Source: CAZRQL01 sp964602415
GTDB lineage: Bacteria; Bacteroidota; Bacteroidia; Cytophagales; Flammeovirgaceae
Direction: 5' to 3'
DNA: 64,000 nucleotides
Assembly: GCA_964602415.1 (NCBI GenBank)
Contig: CAZRQL010000018.1
Span: 1 to 64,000, forward strand
Of this stretch, positions 42,379 to 49,862 are shown one piece after another. Under the pieces are notes generated by a model. It was not told where the DNA came from. It made no database searches and worked only from the letters and a program-made list of their open reading frames with translations. The position numbers and the translations under genes are program-made. The stretch's first letter is position 1. Each line of letters starts with the position of its first letter.

Positions 42379-42969
42379 ATGAACCAAATCCAATTCACGC
42401 AAGTAATAAGAGAAACACTCGGTGCGGTTTCTGCCATATCCACAGAAACAGCCTACGCGCTGTCGTCTGCTACTCAAATCAAGACTTTTGAGAAAGGAGA
42501 AATCCTCGAAGCCAATGGACAAAAAATAAAATACCAATTTGTGGTGATAAGCGGCATAGTTAGAAAATACCTGACCAATCCCAAAGGCGAAGAATTTACT
42601 ATTGATTTTTTTACTGCCAATCAAGCCATTACGCCTGCTCTGCTTCGTAGTGTGGATTTTATTTCTTTTGTGAACATAGAAGTCGTCAGCCCACAAGCGA
42701 TGGTATTGCTCTTTTCATTTCAAGAAATGGAGAAAACCATGCAAGGCAATAAAGACTTAGAAAACTTTGGCTTCAAAGTAATGATGCAAGATGCCTACAA
42801 GCGTGCCGAAAGGGAAAAAATTCTGCTTACCGCAACAGGAATCGAAAAATTAGAATGGTTCAGGAAAAATTATCCCAATTTAGAAAATGAAGTCCCACAC
42901 TATTACATCGCTTCTTTTTTAGGAATAACCCCCACTTCCCTGAGCCGCCTGCGAACCCTGAAAAAGTGA
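42379..42969 (+). CDS. Crp/Fnr-family transcriptional regulator
   Basis: 196 residues. The N-terminal cyclic-nucleotide-binding fold is seen in IKTFEKGEILEANGQKIKYQ and VRKYLTNPKGEEFTIDFFTA; there are no cysteines for an iron-sulfur cluster. The C-terminal helix-turn-helix is HYYIASFLGITPTSLSRLRT, where the recognition helix has T-P-T-S-L-S-R instead of the Fnr-type E-x-x-x-R, so its target differs from TGAT-N4-ATCA. This subtype is very common in Bacteroidota and often regulates a neighbouring gene. The genes for the hydrolase and outer-membrane protein downstream are the likely targets, besides itself. Confidence 0.85.
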   Translation: MNQIQFTQVIRETLGAVSAISTETAYALSSATQIKTFEKGEILEANGQKIKYQFVVISGIVRKYLTNPKGEEFTIDFFTANQAITPALLRSVDFISFVNIEVVSPQAMVLLFSFQEMEKTMQGNKDLENFGFKVMMQDAYKRAEREKILLTATGIEKLEWFRKNYPNLENEVPHYYIASFLGITPTSLSRLRTLKK

Positions 42970-43054
42970 TTTATATCAAGTTATTTCTTGCCAAATGTAA
43001 ATGAAATTTGCCCGAAAAGTGATTTCCTTTGAGGAAACACAAATGCTAATTTTT

Positions 43055-44041
43055 ATGAAATGGCTTTACCTACTTACAACTTTTTGGCTGATAAATTGCA
43101 CAAAAATAGATAATATTGGCGTACTTGTACCCCCTACTGCCGACCAAGACCCGAACCTGCCCAGCGTGAGCATCAATGTAGCGGGCAGACAAAGACTCGT
43201 ACACGTCCGTACTTTTGGCAATGCAAGCAATCCGCCTTTGTTTATCCTGCACGGCAGTTTTACCGATACCCGACCCTACCGAAATATCTGCGAAGCCCTC
43301 GCCGACAAATACTATGTCGTCATCTGGGACCAACGCGGCTGCGGACTTTCCGAACGCATCAGCGAAGAGGAATTTACGCTGGAAACGGCTGTGGAGGAAA
43401 TCAATGCAATGAAAGCCATTTATGCCAACAATCAAAAAATTACACTCATCGGGCAGTCGTGGGGAGGTGGTTTGGCTACGCTCTACACATCAAAAAATCC
43501 TGAAAAAGTAGAACAACTGTTGCTCATTGAGCCAATGCCTCTCACGGGCGAGGATATGCAAAAGCTATACAAAACCATTGTTCAATTTCGCTATGACAAT
43601 GGTTCTTGGAATAATTTTGCAAGGCACGGACAAGCCATCAGCCCCCGCGACCACGAACAAATAGACTACCGAGCAATGATGATTTTGCGTAGCACAATGA
43701 CCCAAGGCTACCACTGCGACGGCAACAATCCGCCTCCTTGGCAGGTGCATCGTATAGGCGGTTTTTTAGAATATGTACGAAATAAACGCCTGGGTAGTGC
43801 AAGCGGAACATCATACACTTTTCATTATGATTTTAGAAATGGCATTCAAAATTACACCGATACCGTGCGGATTTTGGGCGGCTCGTGCAGTTCGCTGGGC
43901 TATGAGATGCAACTCAAATATTCCAAACCGCACTTCCCCCATGCCGAAGTAGTAGAAATCAAAGACGCAGGTCATAGAATGAATATGGAAAAATTTGACG
44001 AGGTGATGGCAGCTATCAAATCATTTTTAAAGGAGTATTGA
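43055..44041 (+). CDS. Lipoprotein alpha/beta hydrolase (prolyl-iminopeptidase-like)
   Basis: About 328 residues. The signal MKWLYLLTTFWLINC ends in a lipobox, placing the enzyme on a membrane in the periplasm. Fold marks are the oxyanion stretch FILHGSF, VVIWDQRGCGLSER, the nucleophile elbow GQSWGGG and the terminal His in DAGHRMN. The acid residue is less clear: where relatives have an Asp after strand 6 this protein reads LGGSCSSLGYEMQ. Substrate unknown; peptidase, esterase or lactonase are possible. Upstream ATGs at 43001 and 43043 exist, but the shortest start gives the normal signal. Four bases precede the next gene. Confidence 0.78.
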   Translation: MKWLYLLTTFWLINCTKIDNIGVLVPPTADQDPNLPSVSINVAGRQRLVHVRTFGNASNPPLFILHGSFTDTRPYRNICEALADKYYVVIWDQRGCGLSERISEEEFTLETAVEEINAMKAIYANNQKITLIGQSWGGGLATLYTSKNPEKVEQLLLIEPMPLTGEDMQKLYKTIVQFRYDNGSWNNFARHGQAISPRDHEQIDYRAMMILRSTMTQGYHCDGNNPPPWQVHRIGGFLEYVRNKRLGSASGTSYTFHYDFRNGIQNYTDTVRILGGSCSSLGYEMQLKYSKPHFPHAEVVEIKDAGHRMNMEKFDEVMAAIKSFLKEY

Positions 44042-44044
44042 GCT

Positions 44045-44773
44045 ATGAAAAAAGAACTTCTCATATCAACTTTATTATTTTTGGCAATCAATTTTACCAA
44101 TGCTCAAAACTATTTTGGCTTGTTGCACGGTGGCGGACAGGTGCTTTCGGCAGGTGTAAATGCCAATCCCAATCTCAACACCAATGCCGATTACCTCTTT
44201 GGCTTTGGGAATGAAGGCAAAACGCTTGAACGCTACGGCATCATTGCCCAAGCTAATTTTCCGATTTTTTCGCAAAAGGGATTTGACTTTGATTTTAGAG
44301 TGGGTGCAGGGGCTTTGGTCGCTTTTTCCGAAAAGTTTAAATCCATTGCAGGATTGAGTTGGAATTTTTCAAGAACAGCCGACCTGAACGGAAGATATGT
44401 TCATTCAGGTTTTAAAATAGACCTTTTGCCTGGTTATTATGGCAGTAAATGGGCATTTGCCCCGCATTTGGCGTTTAATTATCAACCTTGGATACACATC
44501 AAACACAGCGATTACGCCATCAAAGCCTTTGAAGATTTGTATCCCAACGGCAACGGACAATACAAAGCCCCCAAAAACGGCTGGTTTTATCAAAATCACA
44601 TCACGCTGCAAACAGGCGTTGGCGTAGCTTATTTCCAACCGAATTGGCATATCAACCTGACGGCAGGCTTTCAGTATCAGCCCAACCGCTTGGGTTTGAC
44701 TACTTTCCCCGATGTGGGTATGATGCCTTTTTATGGAGGCGTGAATGTTGGTTACGCACTTAAAAATCAATAA
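44045..44773 (+). CDS. Secreted beta-barrel-like protein of unknown function
   Basis: 242 residues with signal peptide KKELLISTLLFLAINFTNAQ. The rest is rich in Gly, aromatic and alternating hydrophobic residues (RVGAGALVAFSEKFKSIAGL, AFAPHLAFNYQPWIHIK, ITLQTGVGVAYFQPNWHINL) and ends in GGVNVGYALKN, in keeping with a small outer-membrane barrel of about eight strands, similar to acyloxyacyl-hydrolase-type barrels, though no catalytic motif is evident. Part of the Crp-hydrolase cluster. Confidence 0.6.
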   Translation: MKKELLISTLLFLAINFTNAQNYFGLLHGGGQVLSAGVNANPNLNTNADYLFGFGNEGKTLERYGIIAQANFPIFSQKGFDFDFRVGAGALVAFSEKFKSIAGLSWNFSRTADLNGRYVHSGFKIDLLPGYYGSKWAFAPHLAFNYQPWIHIKHSDYAIKAFEDLYPNGNGQYKAPKNGWFYQNHITLQTGVGVAYFQPNWHINLTAGFQYQPNRLGLTTFPDVGMMPFYGGVNVGYALKNQ

Positions 44774-44777
44774 CTCT

Positions 44778-45010
44778 ATGGACAAAACAATTGCCACCAT
44801 CGGAGCCGGTATTTCGGGGCTTTCGGCAGGGATTTTCGCCCGCCTCAATGGATTTGATGCCACCATTTACGAAATGGGGCAAAAAGCAGGGGGCGTATGT
44901 TCCTCTTGGGAAAGGTATCAGCAACGCACTCATTGAAGCATTAGAAAATGAACTCGGCAACATCTATGTAAAATGGGTCATTACAAGAATTATAGTGCCT
45001 GTAAGTTGGT
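44778..45010 (+). pseudogene. Truncated phytoene-desaturase-like FAD oxidoreductase
   Basis: An ATG at 44778 opens MDKTIATIGAGISGLSAGIF and continues FARLNGFDATIYEMGQKAGG with VCSSWE, the FAD-binding start of the carotenoid-isomerase/phytoene-desaturase family (normally near 500 residues). At about 44912 the frame changes; the +1-shifted frame reads GKGISNALIEALENELGNIY then TRIIV, which matches a region some 200 residues further into the family (ALxxxLxxxGGxI...V..I.V). So a large internal deletion joined two parts, and the remainder is lost. A remnant, not functional. Confidence 0.75.
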
Positions 45011-45122
45011 TTGCTTCGTCGGTGTATATTACAAGGTTTGCCGTAAACAATGTGCATATAGAGTTTGCATTAAAAAAAGCTCGTGAAAGTTGTTTAATAA
45101 GGAACTTTCTTTACACAATAAA

Positions 45123-45667
45123 ATGAAAAAACGCAGATGATTCCTTGTACTGATAATTTTCACCGTAATATTGATGATAAATTGTGGTGAAGAGAATAGC
45201 AAAACACCTATCATGAAAATTCCGCTACCTGATACGGTAATAAAATTTAATCTCAATATTACTTATGGTACCATGAGCCTTTGAGTAGTAAAGTTTTTGG
45301 CAGACTGTACAACGGATATGCAAGAAATAACAGTCGAAACATTGCTCCTGAAGGCTGACATATTGCTACACAATCTGATTGGTCGTTTCTTTTGCCATCT
45401 ATACCATGAAATATGGGTCTAATCAAGGAAACCAATACTACCCATTGGAAAACGCCAAACACAGGGGCGACCAACGAAACGGGCTTCACCGCATTGCCTA
45501 AGGGGGTGCGCTCGCCCGGTTTTACAGGTATTTAGTTATATTGTTATTATGATATCAGCACTAACGGGTCTAATCTTTTTTCGCTTGCTTACAATTCAAC
45601 GGGTCATATAAATTGGACGGGCAACAATCCTACCGCAGGCATTCCTGTACGCTGCGTTAAGGACTGA
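45123..45667 (+). pseudogene. Decayed FISUMP-domain lipoprotein
   Basis: The start is a lipoprotein signal broken by a stop: MKKRR, TGA, then FLVLIIFTVILMINC with GEENSK. Further on, in changing frames, lie LYNGYARNNSRNIAPEG, stop, HIATQSDWSFLLPSIP, then WKTPNTGATNETGFTALPKG and VRSPGFTG, and finally NSTGHINWTGNNPTAG with IPVRCVKD and a natural stop at 45665-45667. These are the conserved pieces of the Fibrobacter succinogenes major paralogous (FISUMP) domain (GWH, GFxxLPGG, VRCxxD). At least three stops and two frameshifts show decay; one Trp codon before HIA has become TGA. Confidence 0.82.
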
Positions 45668-45765
45668 TTATTTTTATTATGAGTCAAAAACCATCACTGA
45701 AAAGGCGTATTCAACTGATTTAAAAAGCTAAATTGATGTGTCTAAGAGTGCTTTGATTAAAAAAA

Positions 45766-46062
45766 TTAACCCTGAATTAAAATACAAAGTGCATCTTCGG
45801 TACACTCTACACTATGAAGCACTTGTATCGGTATTTCGGTTTCATCATATTGGTAGAGCATTTTGCTGTTAGTCCCCTCTTTGTAAAGCACGCTTCCAAA
45901 TAATACGGTGAGCTTTGCAGGCAGATTTGTTTTGTGTTCTTTTAATACCATACCTTTTTTAAAACCAATTGCAATTACTTTGAATTGGTCATTTTCGCGA
46001 AGGGACTTTAGAACAGGCTGAGTACTGCCTTCCAATTGGCTGAGTAAATCTTTTATAATCAT
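45766..46062 (-). CDS. Small cupin-like protein at the end of the nos operon
   Basis: 98 residues. GFKKGMVLKEHKTNLPAKLT followed by VLFGSVLYKEG and the end LHSVECTEDALCILI gives a minimal single-domain cupin with one metal-type His (KEHK) and a second in LHSVE. It overlaps nosY by four bases. Similar small cupins follow nos genes in other Bacteroidota; role unknown, possibly copper or redox homeostasis. Confidence 0.72.
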   Translation of the reverse strand: MIIKDLLSQLEGSTQPVLKSLRENDQFKVIAIGFKKGMVLKEHKTNLPAKLTVLFGSVLYKEGTNSKMLYQYDETEIPIQVLHSVECTEDALCILIQG

Positions 46063-46826
46063 AAATCTTTGTGTTTAAAAATTTTGAGTGAGAAGAAAAA
46101 AGGAATAAAAACCCAAAGAACGAGCAAAAAAAATGCTGTGCTCAATCCCTTTGCAGTGCCAAAAAAATCTTTGAAAATAGCCCCTGTATAACCCATCATA
46201 GCCGAAACGTCCAAATGCAATAAAATCAATATTCTTGCAAGGTCTATAGGGCTTGTGGCGGTAATAGCGACCATCATATTTTCTATTGGATAATCTGAAA
46301 GTTGGAACAATAAAAACAATACCAATCCATCAAAAAGCAGCGCGAAATACAACCATAACAAAATAGATATGCCAATGCCTTTTGCTTTGTCCCGACTTAA
46401 AATAGATGCCAAAAAAGAAATTGCAATAAATATAACCGAAACCATGCATCCAATACCTGTCATCATAACTGCAATAGTTATGTCGGTAAACACCAAAAGA
46501 GGTACGCCCGCACCAACTAAAAATGCAAATAAGAAATTTATGGCAAGCCCTACAAAAAGGCTTTTCCAAATTTTGCTGCGTTGAATGGGCTGGCTGACGA
46601 GTAGCTCTATAAACTCAGCACTATTGTAGATATAAATAGTGGAAAAGAGCATAGAAACCAATGGCACAATAAGCAGGATAATATTTAAAAGCGTAAGAAC
46701 CCCTTTGGAACTGCTGTCTTCCAATGCGAAGGAACTCCAAGAAAAGGCCGCAAGCAAGATGGTATATAGCAATACTATTTTATTTTTTAAAATATCTAAA
46801 ATAATAAAGCGGGTTATTCTATTCAT
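46059..46826 (-). CDS. nosY: ABC transporter permease for NosZ maturation
   Basis: 255 residues with six membrane helices of the ABC-2/NosY type (FIILDILKNKIVLLYTILLA, LLNIILLIVPLVSMLFSTIY, ISILLWLYFALLFDGLVLFL). The sequence ELLVSQPIQRSKIWKSLFVG is the characteristic cytoplasmic loop. With NosF and NosD it forms the complex that delivers sulfur or copper for the CuZ centre. Overlaps nosF by four bases. Confidence 0.88.
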   Translation of the reverse strand: MNRITRFIILDILKNKIVLLYTILLAAFSWSSFALEDSSSKGVLTLLNIILLIVPLVSMLFSTIYIYNSAEFIELLVSQPIQRSKIWKSLFVGLAINFLFAFLVGAGVPLLVFTDITIAVMMTGIGCMVSVIFIAISFLASILSRDKAKGIGISILLWLYFALLFDGLVLFLLFQLSDYPIENMMVAITATSPIDLARILILLHLDVSAMMGYTGAIFKDFFGTAKGLSTAFFLLVLWVFIPFFFSLKIFKHKDL

Positions 46827-47533
46827 GCTATTTGATTTTTCAGAATGGTTGCGATGGCTTTGGATATTTTGTTTTCACCGGTTTCGACTCTGAGCGTCTC
46901 GGTTGGCTTATGAAACACGATATTGCCTTCATGTAAAAAGATGATTTGGGTAATCAAATCATCGAGTTCACTTAGCTGATGTGAGGTAATAAGCACCAGT
47001 TTGCCTTTTTGTTTTTCTGCTATTATTTTGTCTTTGAGCACTTCAGCGGCCAAAGGGTCTAATCCTGCGGTAGGTTCATCCAAAATCAATACATCGGGAT
47101 TGAACAGAAATGCAAGGACAGCACTCACCTTCTGGCGGGTTCCACCGCTCAAAGTGCCCATTCGCTTATTTCTCATTTCTGGCAGCAAAAAATAATGGTA
47201 TAACACTTCATCATAGTCATCTTTGTGCTGACGTATATTTTTAATCATCTCAATCACTTGAGCAATACTCATATTTTCGGGGTATCTGCCTATTTGGGGC
47301 ATGTAACCTATCTGGCTTCTATAGGAAAAGTCATTTTTGATACTTTTCCCCATAAATAAAATATCCCCCTCGTCGGGAATTACCATTCCGAGAATGGTTT
47401 TAATAAGTGTGGTTTTTCCGCATCCATTGGGACCAATCAAGGCAATACACTCTCCTGATTTGCACTCAAGATTTATCTTATTGAGTGCTTGTAGTTTGCC
47501 AAAGCGTTTAGATATATCCTTAATTAATATCAT
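46823..47533 (-). CDS. nosF: ABC transporter ATP-binding protein for NosZ maturation
   Basis: 236 residues. Walker A GPNGCGKTT (about 34-42), signature LSGGTRQKV, Walker B VLILDEPTAGLD and the switch His in LITSHQLSELD are all intact. The neighbouring nosD and nosY identify it as NosF. Overlaps nosD by four bases. Confidence 0.9.
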   Translation of the reverse strand: MILIKDISKRFGKLQALNKINLECKSGECIALIGPNGCGKTTLIKTILGMVIPDEGDILFMGKSIKNDFSYRSQIGYMPQIGRYPENMSIAQVIEMIKNIRQHKDDYDEVLYHYFLLPEMRNKRMGTLSGGTRQKVSAVLAFLFNPDVLILDEPTAGLDPLAAEVLKDKIIAEKQKGKLVLITSHQLSELDDLITQIIFLHEGNIVFHKPTETLRVETGENKISKAIATILKNQIA

Positions 47534-48765
47534 AATTTAATTGAGCGCATCAAGGGGGTATTGTCAATAAAGTTGTCCGGCGTGAGGCTTGGTAATATTT
47601 TTTCGGATTTGTCTAATAAGGAGACCATAAAACTTCTGAACAGTAACATTGCAGGGGGATTGGTTTCCACAATAACAGAAAACAAACTGAGTGGCCGATA
47701 GGGAATATCGCCAATGCCGTCCTTATTCAAATCGTAACCTTGGTATTTGTCCCAATAATTGGCAACAAATTTATTGAGAACCAAACTTCCATTGGTGCTG
47801 ACATCGAAAGTATTTGCCAAAAAATTATTATTTATTATTTCGTTGTCCATACAACTTGCCTGAATTTTCAATCCCCATCCGTTGCTTTGGAAAATGTTTT
47901 TTTCTATTTTAACTCGATTTGCCCCGTCCATAAATATAGCCGAAGTATTATTTAGAAATCGGTTATTGAAGATGTAAGAGTCAGAAATATCCTTCAACAA
48001 AATCCCATAAGAAGCATCGCCCCAGTTTTCCTTAAATGTGTTGTTCATCATAACCACATTTTTGGTGTACATGACCGCAACTCCCGCCCCATTATTTTCA
48101 AACAAGTTGCAGAAATAAGCATCGTCGTTGGAAAACATAAAATGCAATCCATAGCGGATATTTTTTACTGATATATTGCGCCAAATAACAGAATTAGTAA
48201 CAAACTCAAAATAAATGCCGTCCCGATTGCCCTTTACATAATTGCCGATAATTTGGAGGCTGTCGCTTTTCCAGCAATGAATTCCGTTGCCAATCTCCTG
48301 CTCTTGCTTTCCAAAAGCAATAATTTTATTGTTTTTTATTAAACATCTTTTGCTGTACTGTATGTAAATACCAAAAAAATTATCATAAACGTAGTTGTCA
48401 ATTATGGTTACATGTTCGCTTTCATAGACTTTCACGCCACCCGGGTCGTCTAAAGTGGCATAACCGGAGTGCTGTATTCTAAATCCTTTGACCGTTACAT
48501 GGTTGGCCTTAATGGACAATACTTCAAACTTCCTATCGCCGTCAAGTATCGGCAAATCTCTTCCCAGAAAATACAAAGGTTTATCTATAATAATATTGCC
48601 TTCTTTGTAAAAGCCCTTTTCTACAATTACAGTATCACCGGAACTTGCTGAAATGATGGCAGATTTAATGGTTTTGAATCTGTGTTGTTGTCCTACGTAC
48701 AGCGTTGCTGCATAAGGTTTGAATGTTATTAAATAAAAAATAAAGAGCAACAATCCAATTTTCAT
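47530..48765 (-). CDS. nosD: Periplasmic NosD beta-helix protein
   Basis: 411 residues with a signal peptide (MKIGLLLFIFYLITFKPYAA). The rest is a right-handed parallel beta-helix (CASH domain) shown by repeated N-x-hydrophobic-I/V turns such as VYDNFFGIYIQYSKRCLIKN, ENNGAGVAVMYTKNVVMMNN and LNNTSAIFMDGANRVKIEKN. It ends with the NosD block NYWDKYQGYDLNKDGIGDIP. It hands copper or sulfur to apo-NosZ. Overlaps nosL by four bases. Confidence 0.92.
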   Translation of the reverse strand: MKIGLLLFIFYLITFKPYAATLYVGQQHRFKTIKSAIISASSGDTVIVEKGFYKEGNIIIDKPLYFLGRDLPILDGDRKFEVLSIKANHVTVKGFRIQHSGYATLDDPGGVKVYESEHVTIIDNYVYDNFFGIYIQYSKRCLIKNNKIIAFGKQEQEIGNGIHCWKSDSLQIIGNYVKGNRDGIYFEFVTNSVIWRNISVKNIRYGLHFMFSNDDAYFCNLFENNGAGVAVMYTKNVVMMNNTFKENWGDASYGILLKDISDSYIFNNRFLNNTSAIFMDGANRVKIEKNIFQSNGWGLKIQASCMDNEIINNNFLANTFDVSTNGSLVLNKFVANYWDKYQGYDLNKDGIGDIPYRPLSLFSVIVETNPPAMLLFRSFMVSLLDKSEKILPSLTPDNFIDNTPLMRSIKL

Positions 48766-49784
48766 TCAATGAATTGATTTATGTTTTCCCAATTCAAAAT
48801 TTCAGCATTCCATTTCATAGCGTATTTTTCGGCATTTTGTTTGGAGGCAAAAGCGGCAACGTTACCGCCCATCGGGCTGTGTATTTCTTCAGAATGTATA
48901 AAAAATGCCTGTTTAACATCAATCAAAATATTGTTACTGTCATATTGATTGACAAACCATTGGCTGTATTCGTGTTTTGTGTTTTCTCTGGCGTACCCCA
49001 ACATGCAACTTATATCATCAAATTTGTACACTCTTCCCTTTTTGGTAATCATTTCCGCTGCAAAACGTCCATCTGCTATGGTCATTTGGCAAAAATCGCA
49101 ATTATCTTTATGCAATTTGATGGCCACCGGGTCAGTTTGCCCGCAGCCAACAAGTACAAAAATGCACACCAAAATCGAGGCACTTTTGAGTCTCCATTCT
49201 CTAAACTTACTCAAAGAGTTGGTCTCTATTAAAACGGTAAATAATAGTATAATTCCAGAAATAATAAACAACCATCCGCCTGCATCGGGAATTGAGAAAG
49301 CCCCAAAGTTTAAAAGCTGTTTATAGCCAATAATAGGGGGCTGGTAGGCCATCCCCGGAACAATAATGGCAGCATGTGGGTCGAGATTGTGCCCATAATT
49401 GTAATTCCAGCGGTAAAAATCCACCATCGCCAAAACGCCAAACAACGCAAAAGCGGTAAAGCAAACATACAACAACCATTTCCTACCAATCACCGCCGTA
49501 AATACCATTAACAAAGCAAAAAAACCAATAATATAAGGAAGAACCGTAAACTCAATAAAGTTTTCAGCATGCAGAGTTTGCATACCAATATAATGATTTA
49601 AACCATTTATAATTTCAACATCTCCCCCGAGTTTATTGGAATAAATGAGCAAAGCCAGCCCTTCAGGGTATTGAGGAGCATCCAATTCTATCCGCCAAAT
49701 AGGGATAAATATGGAAATAACTAGCAGAATTGCACTTAAAACATGCAAAATTTTAGATATAGTTGTTATTTTATTTTTATTCAT
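48762..49784 (-). CDS. nosL: Membrane protein fused to a NosL copper-binding domain
   Basis: 340 residues. Residues 1-200 contain about four to five membrane helices (ILHVLSAILLVISIFIPIWR, LPYIIGFFALLMVFTAVIG, LFIISGIILLFTVLIETNSL) with the extracytoplasmic segment PHAAIIVPGMAYQPPIIGYK. A lipobox-like VLVGC (near 211) starts the second half, a NosL domain with the copper motif CDFCQMTIADGRFAAEMITK and FDDISCMLGY. NosL supplies Cu(I) to NosZ. In many Bacteroidota the membrane part and NosL are two separate genes; here they are one frame. Tightly coupled to nosD. Confidence 0.85.
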   Translation of the reverse strand: MNKNKITTISKILHVLSAILLVISIFIPIWRIELDAPQYPEGLALLIYSNKLGGDVEIINGLNHYIGMQTLHAENFIEFTVLPYIIGFFALLMVFTAVIGRKWLLYVCFTAFALFGVLAMVDFYRWNYNYGHNLDPHAAIIVPGMAYQPPIIGYKQLLNFGAFSIPDAGGWLFIISGIILLFTVLIETNSLSKFREWRLKSASILVCIFVLVGCGQTDPVAIKLHKDNCDFCQMTIADGRFAAEMITKKGRVYKFDDISCMLGYARENTKHEYSQWFVNQYDSNNILIDVKQAFFIHSEEIHSPMGGNVAAFASKQNAEKYAMKWNAEILNWENINQFIE

Positions 49785-49807
49785 GACTTTAATTGGTTTT
49801 AATAAAA

Positions 49808-49842
49808 AAAGAAGTAGAAATATAATGAATTTCTACTTCTTT
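49808..49842. terminator. Stem-loop between nosZ and nosL
   Basis: AAAGAAGTAGAAAT (49808-49821) and ATTTCTACTTCTTT (49829-49842) are exact inverted arms of 14 bases around ATAATGA. On the minus strand a T run follows (49810-49803), so it should terminate or attenuate the nosZ transcript and lower expression of the accessory genes relative to nosZ. Confidence 0.75.
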
Positions 49843-49862
49843 TATAGTTCCTGAGTAGAAGA

